Source: Methanomicrobiales archaeon (GTDB taxonomy: Archaea; Halobacteriota; Methanomicrobia; Methanomicrobiales; Methanoculleaceae). Taken from it: a DNA stretch of 14,520 nt. Positions 1-7,264 of the stretch are shown piece by piece (within the stretch, counting starts at the first letter, position 1; each line of letters starts with the position of its first letter). Both the position numbers and the translations under genes were made by a program. The stretch spans positions 1 through 14,520 of the forward strand of contig JAAZIF010000086.1 in NCBI GenBank assembly GCA_012510335.1, given 5' to 3'. The notes beneath the pieces are model-generated. The model was not told where the DNA came from, made no database searches, and worked only from the letters and a program-made list of their open reading frames with translations.

Positions 1-1
1 C

Positions 2-1255
2 CTCGAGTACCTCAAGAACAACGAGATCGAGAACAACGCCGCGTACACCGCCTGGCTCCTGCGGGCAACCCGCGGGTTTGCCATCAAGGTTGTCAACCCT
101 GGCGGCACGGAGGCCTGGGGCTGGGGCCTGAACTGCGAGAGCATCCACGATCCGGTTCCCTACTTCGATATCACCCCGGCAAAGATCATCACGGGCCTCA
201 TCGAGACTAATGAACACCTGGGTCTCCCCCACTCGATGCATCTACACTGCAACAACCTTGGAAACCCTGGCAACTACACCGATACCCTCGACTCGCTAAA
301 GCTCGCCGAGGGCTACACCGCAAAGAACAACTTCGGCAGGGAGCAGGTTCTGCATGTCACGCACATCCAGTTCGACTCCTACGGGGGAGACTCCTGGAGG
401 AACTTCGAGTCCAGGGCCAGGGATATCATGGACTACGTCAATGCCCACGACAACATAACCGTCGATATCGGTGCGGTGACGCTGGATGAGACCACGACCA
501 TGACCGCGGACGGACCGTTTGAGCACCACCTCCGCGCCCTCAACAACCTGAAGTGGGCAAACACCGATGTCGAGCTCGAGACCGCTGCGGGTGTCGTGCC
601 CTACGTCTACAGCCCGAACATCAGGGTCTGCACCATCCAGTGGGCTGTGGGCCTGGAGCTTGCTCTCTACTCGAGTGACCTGATGCGGACATTCATCAGC
701 ACCGATCACCCGAACGCCGGGCCGTTCATCCGCTACCCGCGCGTCATAAAGTGGCTGATGAGCAGGGCTGCGCGTGACGCGACCATGAAGACGTTCAAGT
801 GGCTTGACCGGACGATCGATGCTACCACCATAGACAGCATCGACCGCGAGCTCACGCTCTACGAGATCGCGCAGATGACCCGGGCGGGGCCGGCAAAGTC
901 GCTCGGTATCAGCGACACCTACGGCGGGCTCATCCCCGGCATGGATGCCGATGTCGCCATCTACGCCCTCAACCCCGAGGATATGCCCTCCGATCCGGAG
1001 ATGATCGAGAACGCATTCTCGCGGTGCGCCTACCTTGTCAAGGACGGCGTTGTGACCGTCAGGGATGGCGAGGTCGTCGAGGAACCCGCAAAGCGGACGG
1101 TCTGGGTCGATGTGAAGGTTCCGGAGAACGCGCAGGTGCAGAGAGACATATACGAACACTTCCTCAGGCACTACAGCGTGGGTGTCGAGAACTACCAGCT
1201 CTTCGAGACGAACCTCTACAACCCGCGTGCGATCGAGGTCGATGCGACCCAATAA
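2..1255 (+). CDS. fwdA: Formylmethanofuran dehydrogenase subunit A, 5'-truncated by window edge
   Basis: FwdA (FmdA in molybdenum isoenzymes) is the amidohydrolase-like subunit that condenses formate, made from CO2 by the Mo/W subunit, with methanofuran in the first step of CO2-reducing methanogenesis. It acts in the cytoplasm. The reading frame is open from the window edge, giving 417 residues; the family is roughly 570, so about 150 N-terminal residues lie outside. Visible landmarks are KVVNPGG at 86-106, whose Lys is the likely carboxylated zinc ligand, HLHCNNLG from 239, HVTHIQFDSYGGD from 355, and STDHPNAGPF near 700 with Asp and His typical of the binuclear zinc site. The N-terminal HxH metal motif would be in the missing part. 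fwdC starts 13 nt after the stop, so the two are surely cotranscribed. Sequence alone does not tell me whether the isoenzyme is the tungsten (Fwd) or molybdenum (Fmd) form. The subunit assignment is firm. Confidence 0.96.
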   Translation, partial: LEYLKNNEIENNAAYTAWLLRATRGFAIKVVNPGGTEAWGWGLNCESIHDPVPYFDITPAKIITGLIETNEHLGLPHSMHLHCNNLGNPGNYTDTLDSLKLAEGYTAKNNFGREQVLHVTHIQFDSYGGDSWRNFESRARDIMDYVNAHDNITVDIGAVTLDETTTMTADGPFEHHLRALNNLKWANTDVELETAAGVVPYVYSPNIRVCTIQWAVGLELALYSSDLMRTFISTDHPNAGPFIRYPRVIKWLMSRAARDATMKTFKWLDRTIDATTIDSIDRELTLYEIAQMTRAGPAKSLGISDTYGGLIPGMDADVAIYALNPEDMPSDPEMIENAFSRCAYLVKDGVVTVRDGEVVEEPAKRTVWVDVKVPENAQVQRDIYEHFLRHYSVGVENYQLFETNLYNPRAIEVDATQ

Positions 1256-1268
1256 GGTGATGAGAAGC

Positions 1269-2069
1269 ATGAAGACAGTAACTATCACCCTGGCAAACCC
1301 CCCCGAACTCTATCTCGAGGGGCAGAATATCACCCCGGATAACTTTGCAGGAAAGAAGGCTGCCGAGATAGCCAGCATCGATGTCTGGGAGGGCAAGATG
1401 AAGAGCCCTCTCGGGAATTACTTCACCGTTGAGGGCGACGGCGGAGCGACCGCGGCCGAGACGAAGATCGTCCTCCGCGGAGACTGCACCCGCGTAAAGC
1501 GGATCGGACAGCAGATGACCGCAGGCGAGATCGTCATCGAAGGCAACGCCGATATGTACATAGGCGGCTGGATGAAGGGCGGGAAGATCCACGTTAAAGG
1601 AGACGCCGACTCGTTCTGCGGCATAGGGATGGAAGGCGGCGAGCTCATAATCGACGGGAACGCCGGGCACCACCTGGGTTCATCGCCTCGCGGCGAGTGG
1701 CGCGGTATGCAGGGCGGTCTGATCCGGGTCGGCGGGGACGTCGGCAACGATACGGCCACGTTCATCAACGGCGGGACGATCGTCATCGGCGGCGATGCTG
1801 ACATCCATGTCTCCACCCACGGCGAGGGCGGCACCGTCATAATCAAGGGGAACGCCAAGGGCCGTGTCGGCGGGCAGATGGTTAAAGGCAACATCTACGT
1901 CTACGGCACGATCGAGAATCCGCTCCCCGGATTCCAGCTCGTCGGCGAGGTTGAGCAGGAGGTCGATGGTGAGACATCCCGCTTCGCCCACCATATCGGG
2001 GATCTCGGTGAGCGTCACCCGGTCTCCAGGGGTAAGGCGGTGTATGCAAACCTCTACACCAGAATCTAA
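1269..2069 (+). CDS. fwdC: Formylmethanofuran dehydrogenase subunit C
   Basis: FwdC is a structural subunit of the formylmethanofuran dehydrogenase complex. It forms a right-handed beta-helix related to the C-terminal GXGXG domain of glutamate synthase. The 266-residue product matches the usual length of about 270. From about residue 70 onward it shows regularly repeated turns of the form GG-x-I-x-(I/V)-x-G-(N/D)-A, for example at 1528-1551, 1576-1599, 1639-1662 and 1771-1800, as expected for such a helix. I chose ATG 1269 because GGTGA at 1256-1260 sits 8 nt upstream as a ribosome binding site and the product begins MKTVTITLANPPELYLEG. An in-frame ATG at 1260 overlaps that site, and the frame also stays open back to 1182 inside fwdA. 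The gene follows fwdA by 13 nt and is the last gene of the operon, with a T run immediately after the stop. Confidence 0.95.
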   Translation: MKTVTITLANPPELYLEGQNITPDNFAGKKAAEIASIDVWEGKMKSPLGNYFTVEGDGGATAAETKIVLRGDCTRVKRIGQQMTAGEIVIEGNADMYIGGWMKGGKIHVKGDADSFCGIGMEGGELIIDGNAGHHLGSSPRGEWRGMQGGLIRVGGDVGNDTATFINGGTIVIGGDADIHVSTHGEGGTVIIKGNAKGRVGGQMVKGNIYVYGTIENPLPGFQLVGEVEQEVDGETSRFAHHIGDLGERHPVSRGKAVYANLYTRI

Positions 2070-2076
2070 TTTTTTT
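2070..2076 (+). terminator. Poly-T terminator after fwdC
   Basis: Seven consecutive T residues start one base after the fwdC stop codon, with no stem-loop in front of them. Euryarchaeal RNA polymerase terminates at such U tracts without a hairpin, so this is the probable end of the fwd transcript. Partial read-through into moeA, 48 nt after fwdC, remains possible because I see no convincing TATA box between 2077 and 2117. Confidence 0.6.
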
Positions 2077-2117
2077 CCACACCCACGACGGGCAGGGAAC
2101 CCGGGGGGCTTCAGTCG

Positions 2118-3326
2118 ATGACCGAGTTTCTTCGTCTTATACCGGTGATCGAGGCCATACACATCATCAACAGGATCTCCCCGGCCGTCGGGACCGAGCA
2201 CGTGTCCCTGACAGCGGCTTACGGCCGCGTTCTTGCCGGGGATATCCGGGCCGATATAGACATACCGGGTTTTGATCGCTCGGTCAAGGATGGTTTTGCG
2301 GTGAACTCTGCCGATACCATCCGGGCATCAGAGGCAGTTCCGGTCCCGCTCACGAAGGTGGGGCATGTCACCATGGGGCGGGGAGGGAGCGATCTCTCGA
2401 TCAATCCCGGCGAGTGTGCCTACATACCGACCGGCGCCCTCCTCCCGGATGGGGCGGATGCGGTCGTGATGCTAGAGTACTGCCAGGATCTCGGGGATAT
2501 GGTTCTTGTTGGCCGCCAGGTCTCCCCGGGCGAGAACATCATCAGCGCCGATGAAGATTATTCTCGCGGTGAAGGCGTGCTTGCGGCTGGAAAACTCCTG
2601 AACGTCCAGGATGTCGGAGTGCTCGCTGCTGTCGGGGTATCCCGGGCGGAGGTGAGGCGGAGGCCGGTCATCGGTGTCATATCGATCGGCGTCGAGCTTG
2701 TGCCGCCTGACCAGATCCCGGGAAAGGGCGAGGTCCGCGACGTCAACTCCTACCTCTGCGGCGCGTTCGTCGAGGAGCGGGGAGGCACTCCCCGGTATTA
2801 CGAGATCGTCAGGGATAATCCCGATGAACTTGCGGCGCTCCTCTCATCGGCGCTTGATGCGTGTGATGCGTTCCTGATCACCGGCGGGAGCTCAAAGGAT
2901 GAACGGGATATCACGGCCGGTGTGATCGGGTCGCTCGGGGAGGTGCTTGCGCACGGCGTGGCGCTCGCACCGGGGAAACCGACGATTATAGGGAAGATCG
3001 GGCATGCGCCCGTCATCGGGATCCCCGGCCACCCGGCATCGACCAGGATCGTTCTCTCAGTCTTCGCGGGCCCCCTCCTGCAGTCCCTCACGGGCTGCAC
3101 CGCCCGCCGGGAGGTGAAGCAGAAGGCGATCCTCACCCGGAGCATCCCCTCGGAGCGGGGGCGCGAGGAGTACGTCAGGGTCAGGCTCCTCGGCGATGAG
3201 GCGGTGCCGCTCTTCGGGAAGTCTGGCCTCTTAAACACACTGGTGGAGAGTGACGGGTTTGTCAGGATCTCACAGGGGTACGAGGGGCTTGAGGCCGGGA
3301 GCGAGGTGGACGTGACGCTATGGTGA
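2118..3326 (+). CDS. moeA: Molybdopterin molybdenumtransferase MoeA, first copy
   Basis: MoeA-family proteins insert molybdate or tungstate into adenylylated molybdopterin, the last common step of cofactor synthesis. The 402-residue protein has the normal four-domain arrangement: an N-terminal MoeA region with KDGFAV (Asp58), a TGALLPDGADAVV substrate loop, a central MoCF-binding domain with GEVRDVN, ITGGSSKDERD and PGKPTIIGK, IPGHPAS after it, and a short C-terminal domain IV ending EAGSEVDVTLW. At the site that is usually Gly-Asp-Glu, this copy reads Gly191-Val192-Glu193 (2688-2696), so the Glu is kept but the Asp is lost. ATG 2118 is preceded by a G-rich stretch, GGGGGG at 2103-2108. The gene lies directly after the fwd operon, whose enzyme needs a Mo/W bis-pterin, and overlaps the next moeA by 7 nt. 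Specificity for Mo or W cannot be read from the sequence. Confidence 0.93.
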   Translation: MTEFLRLIPVIEAIHIINRISPAVGTEHVSLTAAYGRVLAGDIRADIDIPGFDRSVKDGFAVNSADTIRASEAVPVPLTKVGHVTMGRGGSDLSINPGECAYIPTGALLPDGADAVVMLEYCQDLGDMVLVGRQVSPGENIISADEDYSRGEGVLAAGKLLNVQDVGVLAAVGVSRAEVRRRPVIGVISIGVELVPPDQIPGKGEVRDVNSYLCGAFVEERGGTPRYYEIVRDNPDELAALLSSALDACDAFLITGGSSKDERDITAGVIGSLGEVLAHGVALAPGKPTIIGKIGHAPVIGIPGHPASTRIVLSVFAGPLLQSLTGCTARREVKQKAILTRSIPSERGREEYVRVRLLGDEAVPLFGKSGLLNTLVESDGFVRISQGYEGLEAGSEVDVTLW

Positions 3327-4579
3327 GGGAGCGCCTGACCCTGAGACCGCTTGCTGAGGTTCTGGATCTGATGCGAAACGCCTTTCCTAGCCCTGATCGG
3401 ACTCTCAGGGTTCCGGTGGCGGGGGCGAGCGGTCGGGTGACGGCCAGGCCCATCCACTCGCCTCTGACTGTCCCGGCAACCGATATCGCTTCGAGGGATG
3501 GTTTTGCCGTCGCAAGCAGCGAGACATCCGGGGCGGGTTATGAGACCCCGGTCCCGCTCAAGAACCCCTGCCAGGTGAACACGGGGAATGCGATCCCACC
3601 GGACCGTGATGCTGTCGTCATGTTCGAGGATATCACCGGAGGTGATGGCGCCTGGTTCACCAGCAGAGCGGTGCTGCCCGGGGAACACATCCACCCCGCC
3701 GGGGAGGAGATCCTCTGCGGGGATCTGATCCTCCCGGCCGGGCACCTGGTCCGCCCATGCGACATCGGTGCGCTCCTCTCCTATGGGGTCACCGCTCTCG
3801 ATGTCCGGGCCGTGAAGGTCGGGCTTCTGCCGACGGGAAACGAGGTTATACCGGCAGGCGAGCGCCCTGGCCCGGGAGAGGTGAACGAGAGCAACACCGC
3901 TGTTGCGGCGGCATGGTGCGGTGAGGCCGGCGCAGTCTGCACCCGCTATCCCATCGCCCGCGACGATCCCGGACTTCTCCGGCAGGCGATCGCAAAGGGC
4001 ATCCGGGAGAACGATCTTCTCCTGGTATCTGCCGGTTCCTCGGCGGGCACCCGTGACTTCACCGCCGGCGTCATAGCCGATCTCGGTGAGGTTCTCATGC
4101 ATGGGATCGCCATAAAGCCCGGGAAACCGACGATCATCGGGCGGATCGATGGAAAACCGGTTATCGGTATGCCGGGCTACCCGATCGCCGCCATGACGAC
4201 GGTGCGGGAGATTGTCCTTCCCCTGCTTGCGGAATGGGGGTTCCATGGCCCGTACGGGGAGTGTCTCCGCGCCCGCCTCACAAGGGCCGTCCAGGCCGAT
4301 CCGGGTTTTGATGAGTATATCTTTCTTGCTGTATCCCGCGCCGGCGATCGGTACATCGCCACCCCCCTGCCCCGGGGGGCCGGGACACAGATGACGGCCG
4401 TACGGGCAAACGCCTACCTGCATGTCCCCCCTGGCGCCGGCAGCATCCGGGAGGGGGCGGTGGTTGAGGTTCTGCTGACCGGACCGCGTGCGCTGATCAG
4501 GGGGGATTCCCGGGTCAGCAGACCCGTGCCCGAGCACCGGGTGCAGGGGGCGGCATCCCCGGTGAAGGGCGGCCCCTGA
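3320..4579 (+). CDS. moeA: Molybdopterin molybdenumtransferase MoeA, second copy
   Basis: This is a second MoeA-family metal insertase of 419 residues, starting inside the last codons of the first copy (ATGGTGA overlap) with GAGGTGG at 3303-3309 as ribosome binding site. The two are surely cotranscribed. Family landmarks are SRDGFAV (Asp60), NTGNAIPPDRDAVV, the central MoCF domain with PTGNEV, GEVNESN, SAGSSAGTRDFTAGV and PGKPTIIGR, then MPGYPIA. The usual Gly-Asp-Glu site here reads Gly173-Asn174-Glu175 (3836-3844). The copies are clearly diverged paralogues, not a recent duplication. About 30 low-complexity, Pro- and Arg-rich residues follow domain IV, a tail absent from the first copy. Paired MoeA paralogues are common in archaea, and a split between molybdate and tungstate, or between different target enzymes, is a reasonable inference but is not shown here. 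Confidence 0.92.
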   Translation: MVRERLTLRPLAEVLDLMRNAFPSPDRTLRVPVAGASGRVTARPIHSPLTVPATDIASRDGFAVASSETSGAGYETPVPLKNPCQVNTGNAIPPDRDAVVMFEDITGGDGAWFTSRAVLPGEHIHPAGEEILCGDLILPAGHLVRPCDIGALLSYGVTALDVRAVKVGLLPTGNEVIPAGERPGPGEVNESNTAVAAAWCGEAGAVCTRYPIARDDPGLLRQAIAKGIRENDLLLVSAGSSAGTRDFTAGVIADLGEVLMHGIAIKPGKPTIIGRIDGKPVIGMPGYPIAAMTTVREIVLPLLAEWGFHGPYGECLRARLTRAVQADPGFDEYIFLAVSRAGDRYIATPLPRGAGTQMTAVRANAYLHVPPGAGSIREGAVVEVLLTGPRALIRGDSRVSRPVPEHRVQGAASPVKGGP

Positions 4580-4709
4580 CGGCGATTATCCCGGGCCGAT
4601 CGCGTCCATCTATTCCGGGGAGACCCCGATCCCCATCCCGCTTCTCCTCCTCATCCGCAGATCTCCACAGGTGCCCTGATACGTTCATCGGGATCCCGTG
4701 CGCGCAGAA

Positions 4710-4722
4710 CGAAAAGGTTTAT
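4710..4722 (+). promoter_or_regulatory. Candidate BRE/TATA promoter for the RNase III gene
   Basis: CGAAAAGGTTTATC has the form of a euryarchaeal BRE (CGAAAA, 4710-4715) followed by a TATA box (GGTTTATC). A start of transcription about 25 nt past the TATA centre would fall near 4744. That lies downstream of the possible GTG 4698 and ATG 4731 starts and upstream of ATG 4782, so it helps fix the rnc start. The 130 bases between the moeA stop and this element (4580-4709) contain no gene, T run or convincing repeat that I can see. Confidence 0.6.
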
Positions 4723-4781
4723 CCGGGTTGATGAAGGCCATCCTATATGGGAATAGCAGGAGATCCCTGCATCGGGCGATC

Positions 4782-5558
4782 ATGAGACTCTCTACCATCC
4801 TGGACAAATTTCGTATCGGCAGCCTCTTCGGACAGAAACCCCCCCGGCACCCGGAGCCTGCCGGCCGTGACCGGGAGGAGGAGCTGCGTTCTCTCCTCGC
4901 TGCCCCCCCGTTCGGGATCACAGATCTCTCTGATACCGTCATCAGCCTCTATGACCGGGCACTGACCCATAGATCCTGCGCAAACAGCGCCGGGTATCCT
5001 GCAGCAACGGTCGAGGACAACGAGCGGCTTGAGTTCCTGGGGAACTACGTCCTCGACTTCATAATCGCCGACCACCTCTATGACGCCTACGACCTCTCGC
5101 CCGGCGAGATGAACCGGAGGCTCCAGGTGACGAGGAACACAAAGCTCGCCGATATCGTGCTCGAACAGGGGCTCGGCATCGATAGCGCCATCAGGAGGAG
5201 GGGACAGGCGCTGACCGATTCCATCATCGCCGATGCGTTCGAGGCGCTGATCGGCGCCATCTTCCTCGACCGCGGCCTCGATGCGGCGCGGGAGGTGGTT
5301 CTCGCTATATTTGAGGGCGAGATCGCGGAGTGCGACACCCCGAGGAACTATCGCGGAAGGCTCCAGGAGTACGTCGCCCAGAAAGACCTCGGCAGCCTCG
5401 CGTACGATTACCACCAGACCGGCCCGGGGAACTGCCCCACATGGGGGGCCAGGGTGATGGTCGGCGGGATCCCCCTCGGGAGGGGGGTGGGGCGGACCAA
5501 GCAGGGGGCGGCGATGCTTGCGGCAAAGGAGGCGCTCGCCCGCCTCGGGAAGGAGTGA
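4782..5558 (+). CDS. rnc: Ribonuclease III with altered catalytic acidic residues
   Basis: RNase III family protein of 258 residues: a nuclease domain (about 45-175) followed by a double-stranded RNA binding domain (about 189-256). The signature NERLEFLG-NYVLDF at 80-92 and DAFEALIGAIFLDRG at 151-165 are unmistakable, as is the RLQEYVAQK opening of the dsRBD and its AAKEAL end. By alignment with E. coli RNase III, Glu38, Glu41, Asp114 and Glu117 are kept (here Glu81, Glu84, Asp151, Glu154). Asp45 is Asn88 (codon AAC at 5043-5045), and the position of Glu65 appears to be Pro107. Most archaea lack RNase III and process rRNA with the bulge-helix-bulge endonuclease. I chose ATG 4782 because the promoter at 4710-4722 predicts transcription from about 4744; the frame is open back to GTG 4698. 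No good ribosome binding site precedes ATG 4782. About 40 extra N-terminal residues precede the nuclease domain. A DUF362 gene follows 2 nt after the stop. Confidence 0.88.
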   Translation: MRLSTILDKFRIGSLFGQKPPRHPEPAGRDREEELRSLLAAPPFGITDLSDTVISLYDRALTHRSCANSAGYPAATVEDNERLEFLGNYVLDFIIADHLYDAYDLSPGEMNRRLQVTRNTKLADIVLEQGLGIDSAIRRRGQALTDSIIADAFEALIGAIFLDRGLDAAREVVLAIFEGEIAECDTPRNYRGRLQEYVAQKDLGSLAYDYHQTGPGNCPTWGARVMVGGIPLGRGVGRTKQGAAMLAAKEALARLGKE

Positions 5559-5560
5559 GG

Positions 5561-6722
5561 GTGCAGCCGGCCGGACGGGATGCAACCGTCGCCGTCGTCA
5601 GGTGCAACGGTTACGATCGCGAGGAGGTCGATGCGGCTGTCGGCCGTGCGGTCGCCCTCATCGGTGGTCTGGAGCGATTTGTCGCACCGGGCGATGCGAT
5701 CCTCCTCAAACCAAACCTCCTGCAGGGCCGGGAACCGGAGAGGTGTGTCACCACCCACCCGGCGGTTCTCGCCGCCGTCGCCCGCCTGCTCGTGGAACAC
5801 GGGTGCCGGGTCACCATCGCCGATAGCCCGGGCGGCGGTATCGTATACAACGAGGCGAACCTCCGGCGGGTATACCGCGGTGGCCGGGGAGACCGGTGCC
5901 GCCCTGAACTACGATGCCGGCTACCGGACCGTCTCATACCCGGAGGGCGCGGTGATGAAGCAGTTCTCCATCATCACCCCGGCAGTCGAGGCCGACGCTA
6001 TCGTGGTCGTCTCAAAGGCAAAGACCCACATGTGGACCCGGATGACGGGCGCCACAAAAAACCTCTTCGGGATCATCCCGGGGCTTGAGAAACCGGTATT
6101 TCATTTCCAGTTCCAGGATGCGGATACCTTCGGGAGGATGCTCGTCGACCTCAACGAGTGCATGAGGCCCCGGCTCCAGGTCATGGATGCGGTCATGGCG
6201 ATGGAAGGGGATGGCCCGGAGGCGGGGAGTCCCCGGAAGGTCGGCGTGATCCTCGCCGGGAGCGACCCTCTGGCGGTGGATACGGTTCTTTCCCGCCTCA
6301 TCGGCATGGACCCGCTTGAGATCGGGAGCATCCGGGATGCGGCCGCCCGCGGTCTCATCGATCCCGCGACAGTCAGGATGGTCGGAGACGACCCGGCGGA
6401 CTTCACGGTCCCGGACTTCAGGAACCCCTCCACCTACGCCGGCGACAAGACCGGCCTCCGACGGCGGTTGAACACCGCTATCACCCGACGGTTCGGGAGG
6501 ACGTACGCCCCCCGGCCCGGCGTGATCGCGGAGACATGCATCGGGTGCGGGAAGTGCGAGCGGATCTGCCCGGTGCATGCGGTCACCATCACGGATGGCA
6601 GGGCGATGTTCGATCTCGCGCGCTGTATCAGGTGCTACTGCTGCCACGAGATCTGCACCGAACACGCCATCGCTCTCTCCCGGGGTCTCGCCGGAAGGCT
6701 CCTTGTCCACCTGATCGGGTGA
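5561..6722 (+). pseudogene. DUF362 domain protein with C-terminal 2x[4Fe-4S] ferredoxin, frame broken near 5870
   Basis: DUF362 proteins are found widely in archaea and anaerobic bacteria and often end in a ferredoxin domain; their reaction is unknown to me. The N-terminal part reads from GTG 5561 (GGAG at 5552-5555 upstream, 2 nt after the rnc stop) through ILLKPNLLQG, TTHPAVLAAV and ADSPGGG to NLRRVY at about 5875. There the family match jumps by one base into the frame starting YTAVAGETGAALNYDAGY (5871 on) and continues to 6722. The second half contains KAKTHMWTRMTGATKNLFG, DAVMAMEGDGP and DPLAVD, then two cluster motifs, CIGCGKCERICP and CIRCYCCHEIC (6538-6654). A few residues also seem missing at the junction, so a small deletion of length 2 modulo 3 is as likely as one inserted base. 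Both halves look well conserved, which suits either a recent mutation or a sequencing error. No slippery sequence suggests programmed frameshifting. Confidence 0.82.
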
Positions 6723-6736
6723 GGGGGCAGGCGGGC

Positions 6737-6753
6737 CGAAAGGCTCATGCATA
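6737..6753 (+). promoter_or_regulatory. Possible promoter of the HIT-family gene
   Basis: CGAAAGG at 6737-6743 resembles a BRE and is followed by CTCATGCATA, a weak TATA-like stretch. Transcription would start near 6774, just before ATG 6777. The TATA part is not AT-rich, so this is tentative. Confidence 0.3.
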
Positions 6754-6776
6754 CCCGGGGTACCAGGTATGACACC

Positions 6777-7125
6777 ATGCCATGCCCGTTCTGTAACCCG
6801 GCCCCGGAGGATATCGTTACCCGGAATAACCTCTGCTATGCCCGCTACGATATCCATCCGGTCAGTACCGGCCACCTGCTCATCATACCGTTTCGGCATG
6901 TGGCGGATTATTTTGAGACGACGTATGAAGAGCGGATGGCGCTTGCCCGCCTCATCGACGACTGCAGGGAGATCAGCGAGCGCTCTCGCCACCCCGACGG
7001 CTACAACATCGGCGTCAACGTCGGGGAGGCCGCCGGGCAGAACGTTATGCATGTTCATACCGCGCTACCGGGGCGATGCCGCCGGGGAGCATGAAGGGGG
7101 CGTGCGGGGCGCGGTGCCCGGGTAG
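6777..7125 (+). pseudogene. HIT-family (histidine triad) protein, frame broken in the triad
   Basis: HIT proteins are small nucleotide-binding hydrolases or transferases acting on nucleoside phosphoramidates or dinucleotides. The protein begins MPCPFCNP, with a CxxC typical of the family, and continues through DIHPVSTGHLLIIPFRHV, the Asp-Gly-Tyr-Asn-Ile/Gly-Val-Asn segment and GEAAGQNVMHVH. The triad HxHxH should follow, but after the second His (7056-7058) the frame leads to unrelated residues and a stop at 7092-7094. One base over, the expected ending resumes at 7057 as IPRYRGDAAGEHEGGVRGAVPG and stops at 7123-7125, slightly shorter than the usual end. The third His and about three residues are missing, consistent with a deletion of 11 nt (2 modulo 3), perhaps between CAT repeats. 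ATG 6777 was chosen because AGGT at 6765-6768 precedes it and homologues start at MxCPFC; an upstream in-frame ATG exists at 6747. Sequencing error cannot be excluded. Confidence 0.8.
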
Positions 7126-7264
7126 ATGAACCCCGCGCGGGAGGGCGCGCAAGGCCGTGTGCCGCGAAAGGTGCTGTGATCCGGTCGCCCGGTTTGCCCG
7201 TTAATGCCGCGTCGAACCGGCGTCTGACATAATCCGGGCAATGCCTCACGTGCCCATTTAGAAT

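Noticed and set aside
296..1288. A 330-codon minus-strand frame across fwdA
   Set aside because: It is antisense to a clear fwdA reading frame and has no start context or family resemblance; a high-GC artefact.
2798..4537. A 579-codon open frame on the minus strand across both moeA genes
   Set aside because: It runs antisense to two well-supported moeA genes and shows no recognisable domain. Its Arg/Gly/Pro/Asp-rich composition is what antisense frames give at this GC content.
4580..4709. A terminator or small gene between moeA and the rnc promoter
   Set aside because: There is no T run, no stable stem with a U tract and no open frame with a ribosome binding site.
4698..4781. Upstream GTG 4698 or ATG 4731 as the rnc start
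   Set aside because: The BRE/TATA element at 4710-4722 predicts transcription starting near 4744, downstream of both codons. The added residues have no family counterpart.
5862..5885. Programmed ribosomal frameshifting in the DUF362 gene
   Set aside because: There is no slippery heptamer, no stop codon at the shift site and no obvious downstream structure, and codons appear to be missing as well. A mutation or an error fits better.
7126..7260. A small structured RNA, tRNA remnant or C/D guide RNA in the GC-rich gap before ech
   Set aside because: There are scattered CUGA and GC-rich complementary pieces, but no matching box C, no tRNA arms in register and no promoter or T run to frame a gene.
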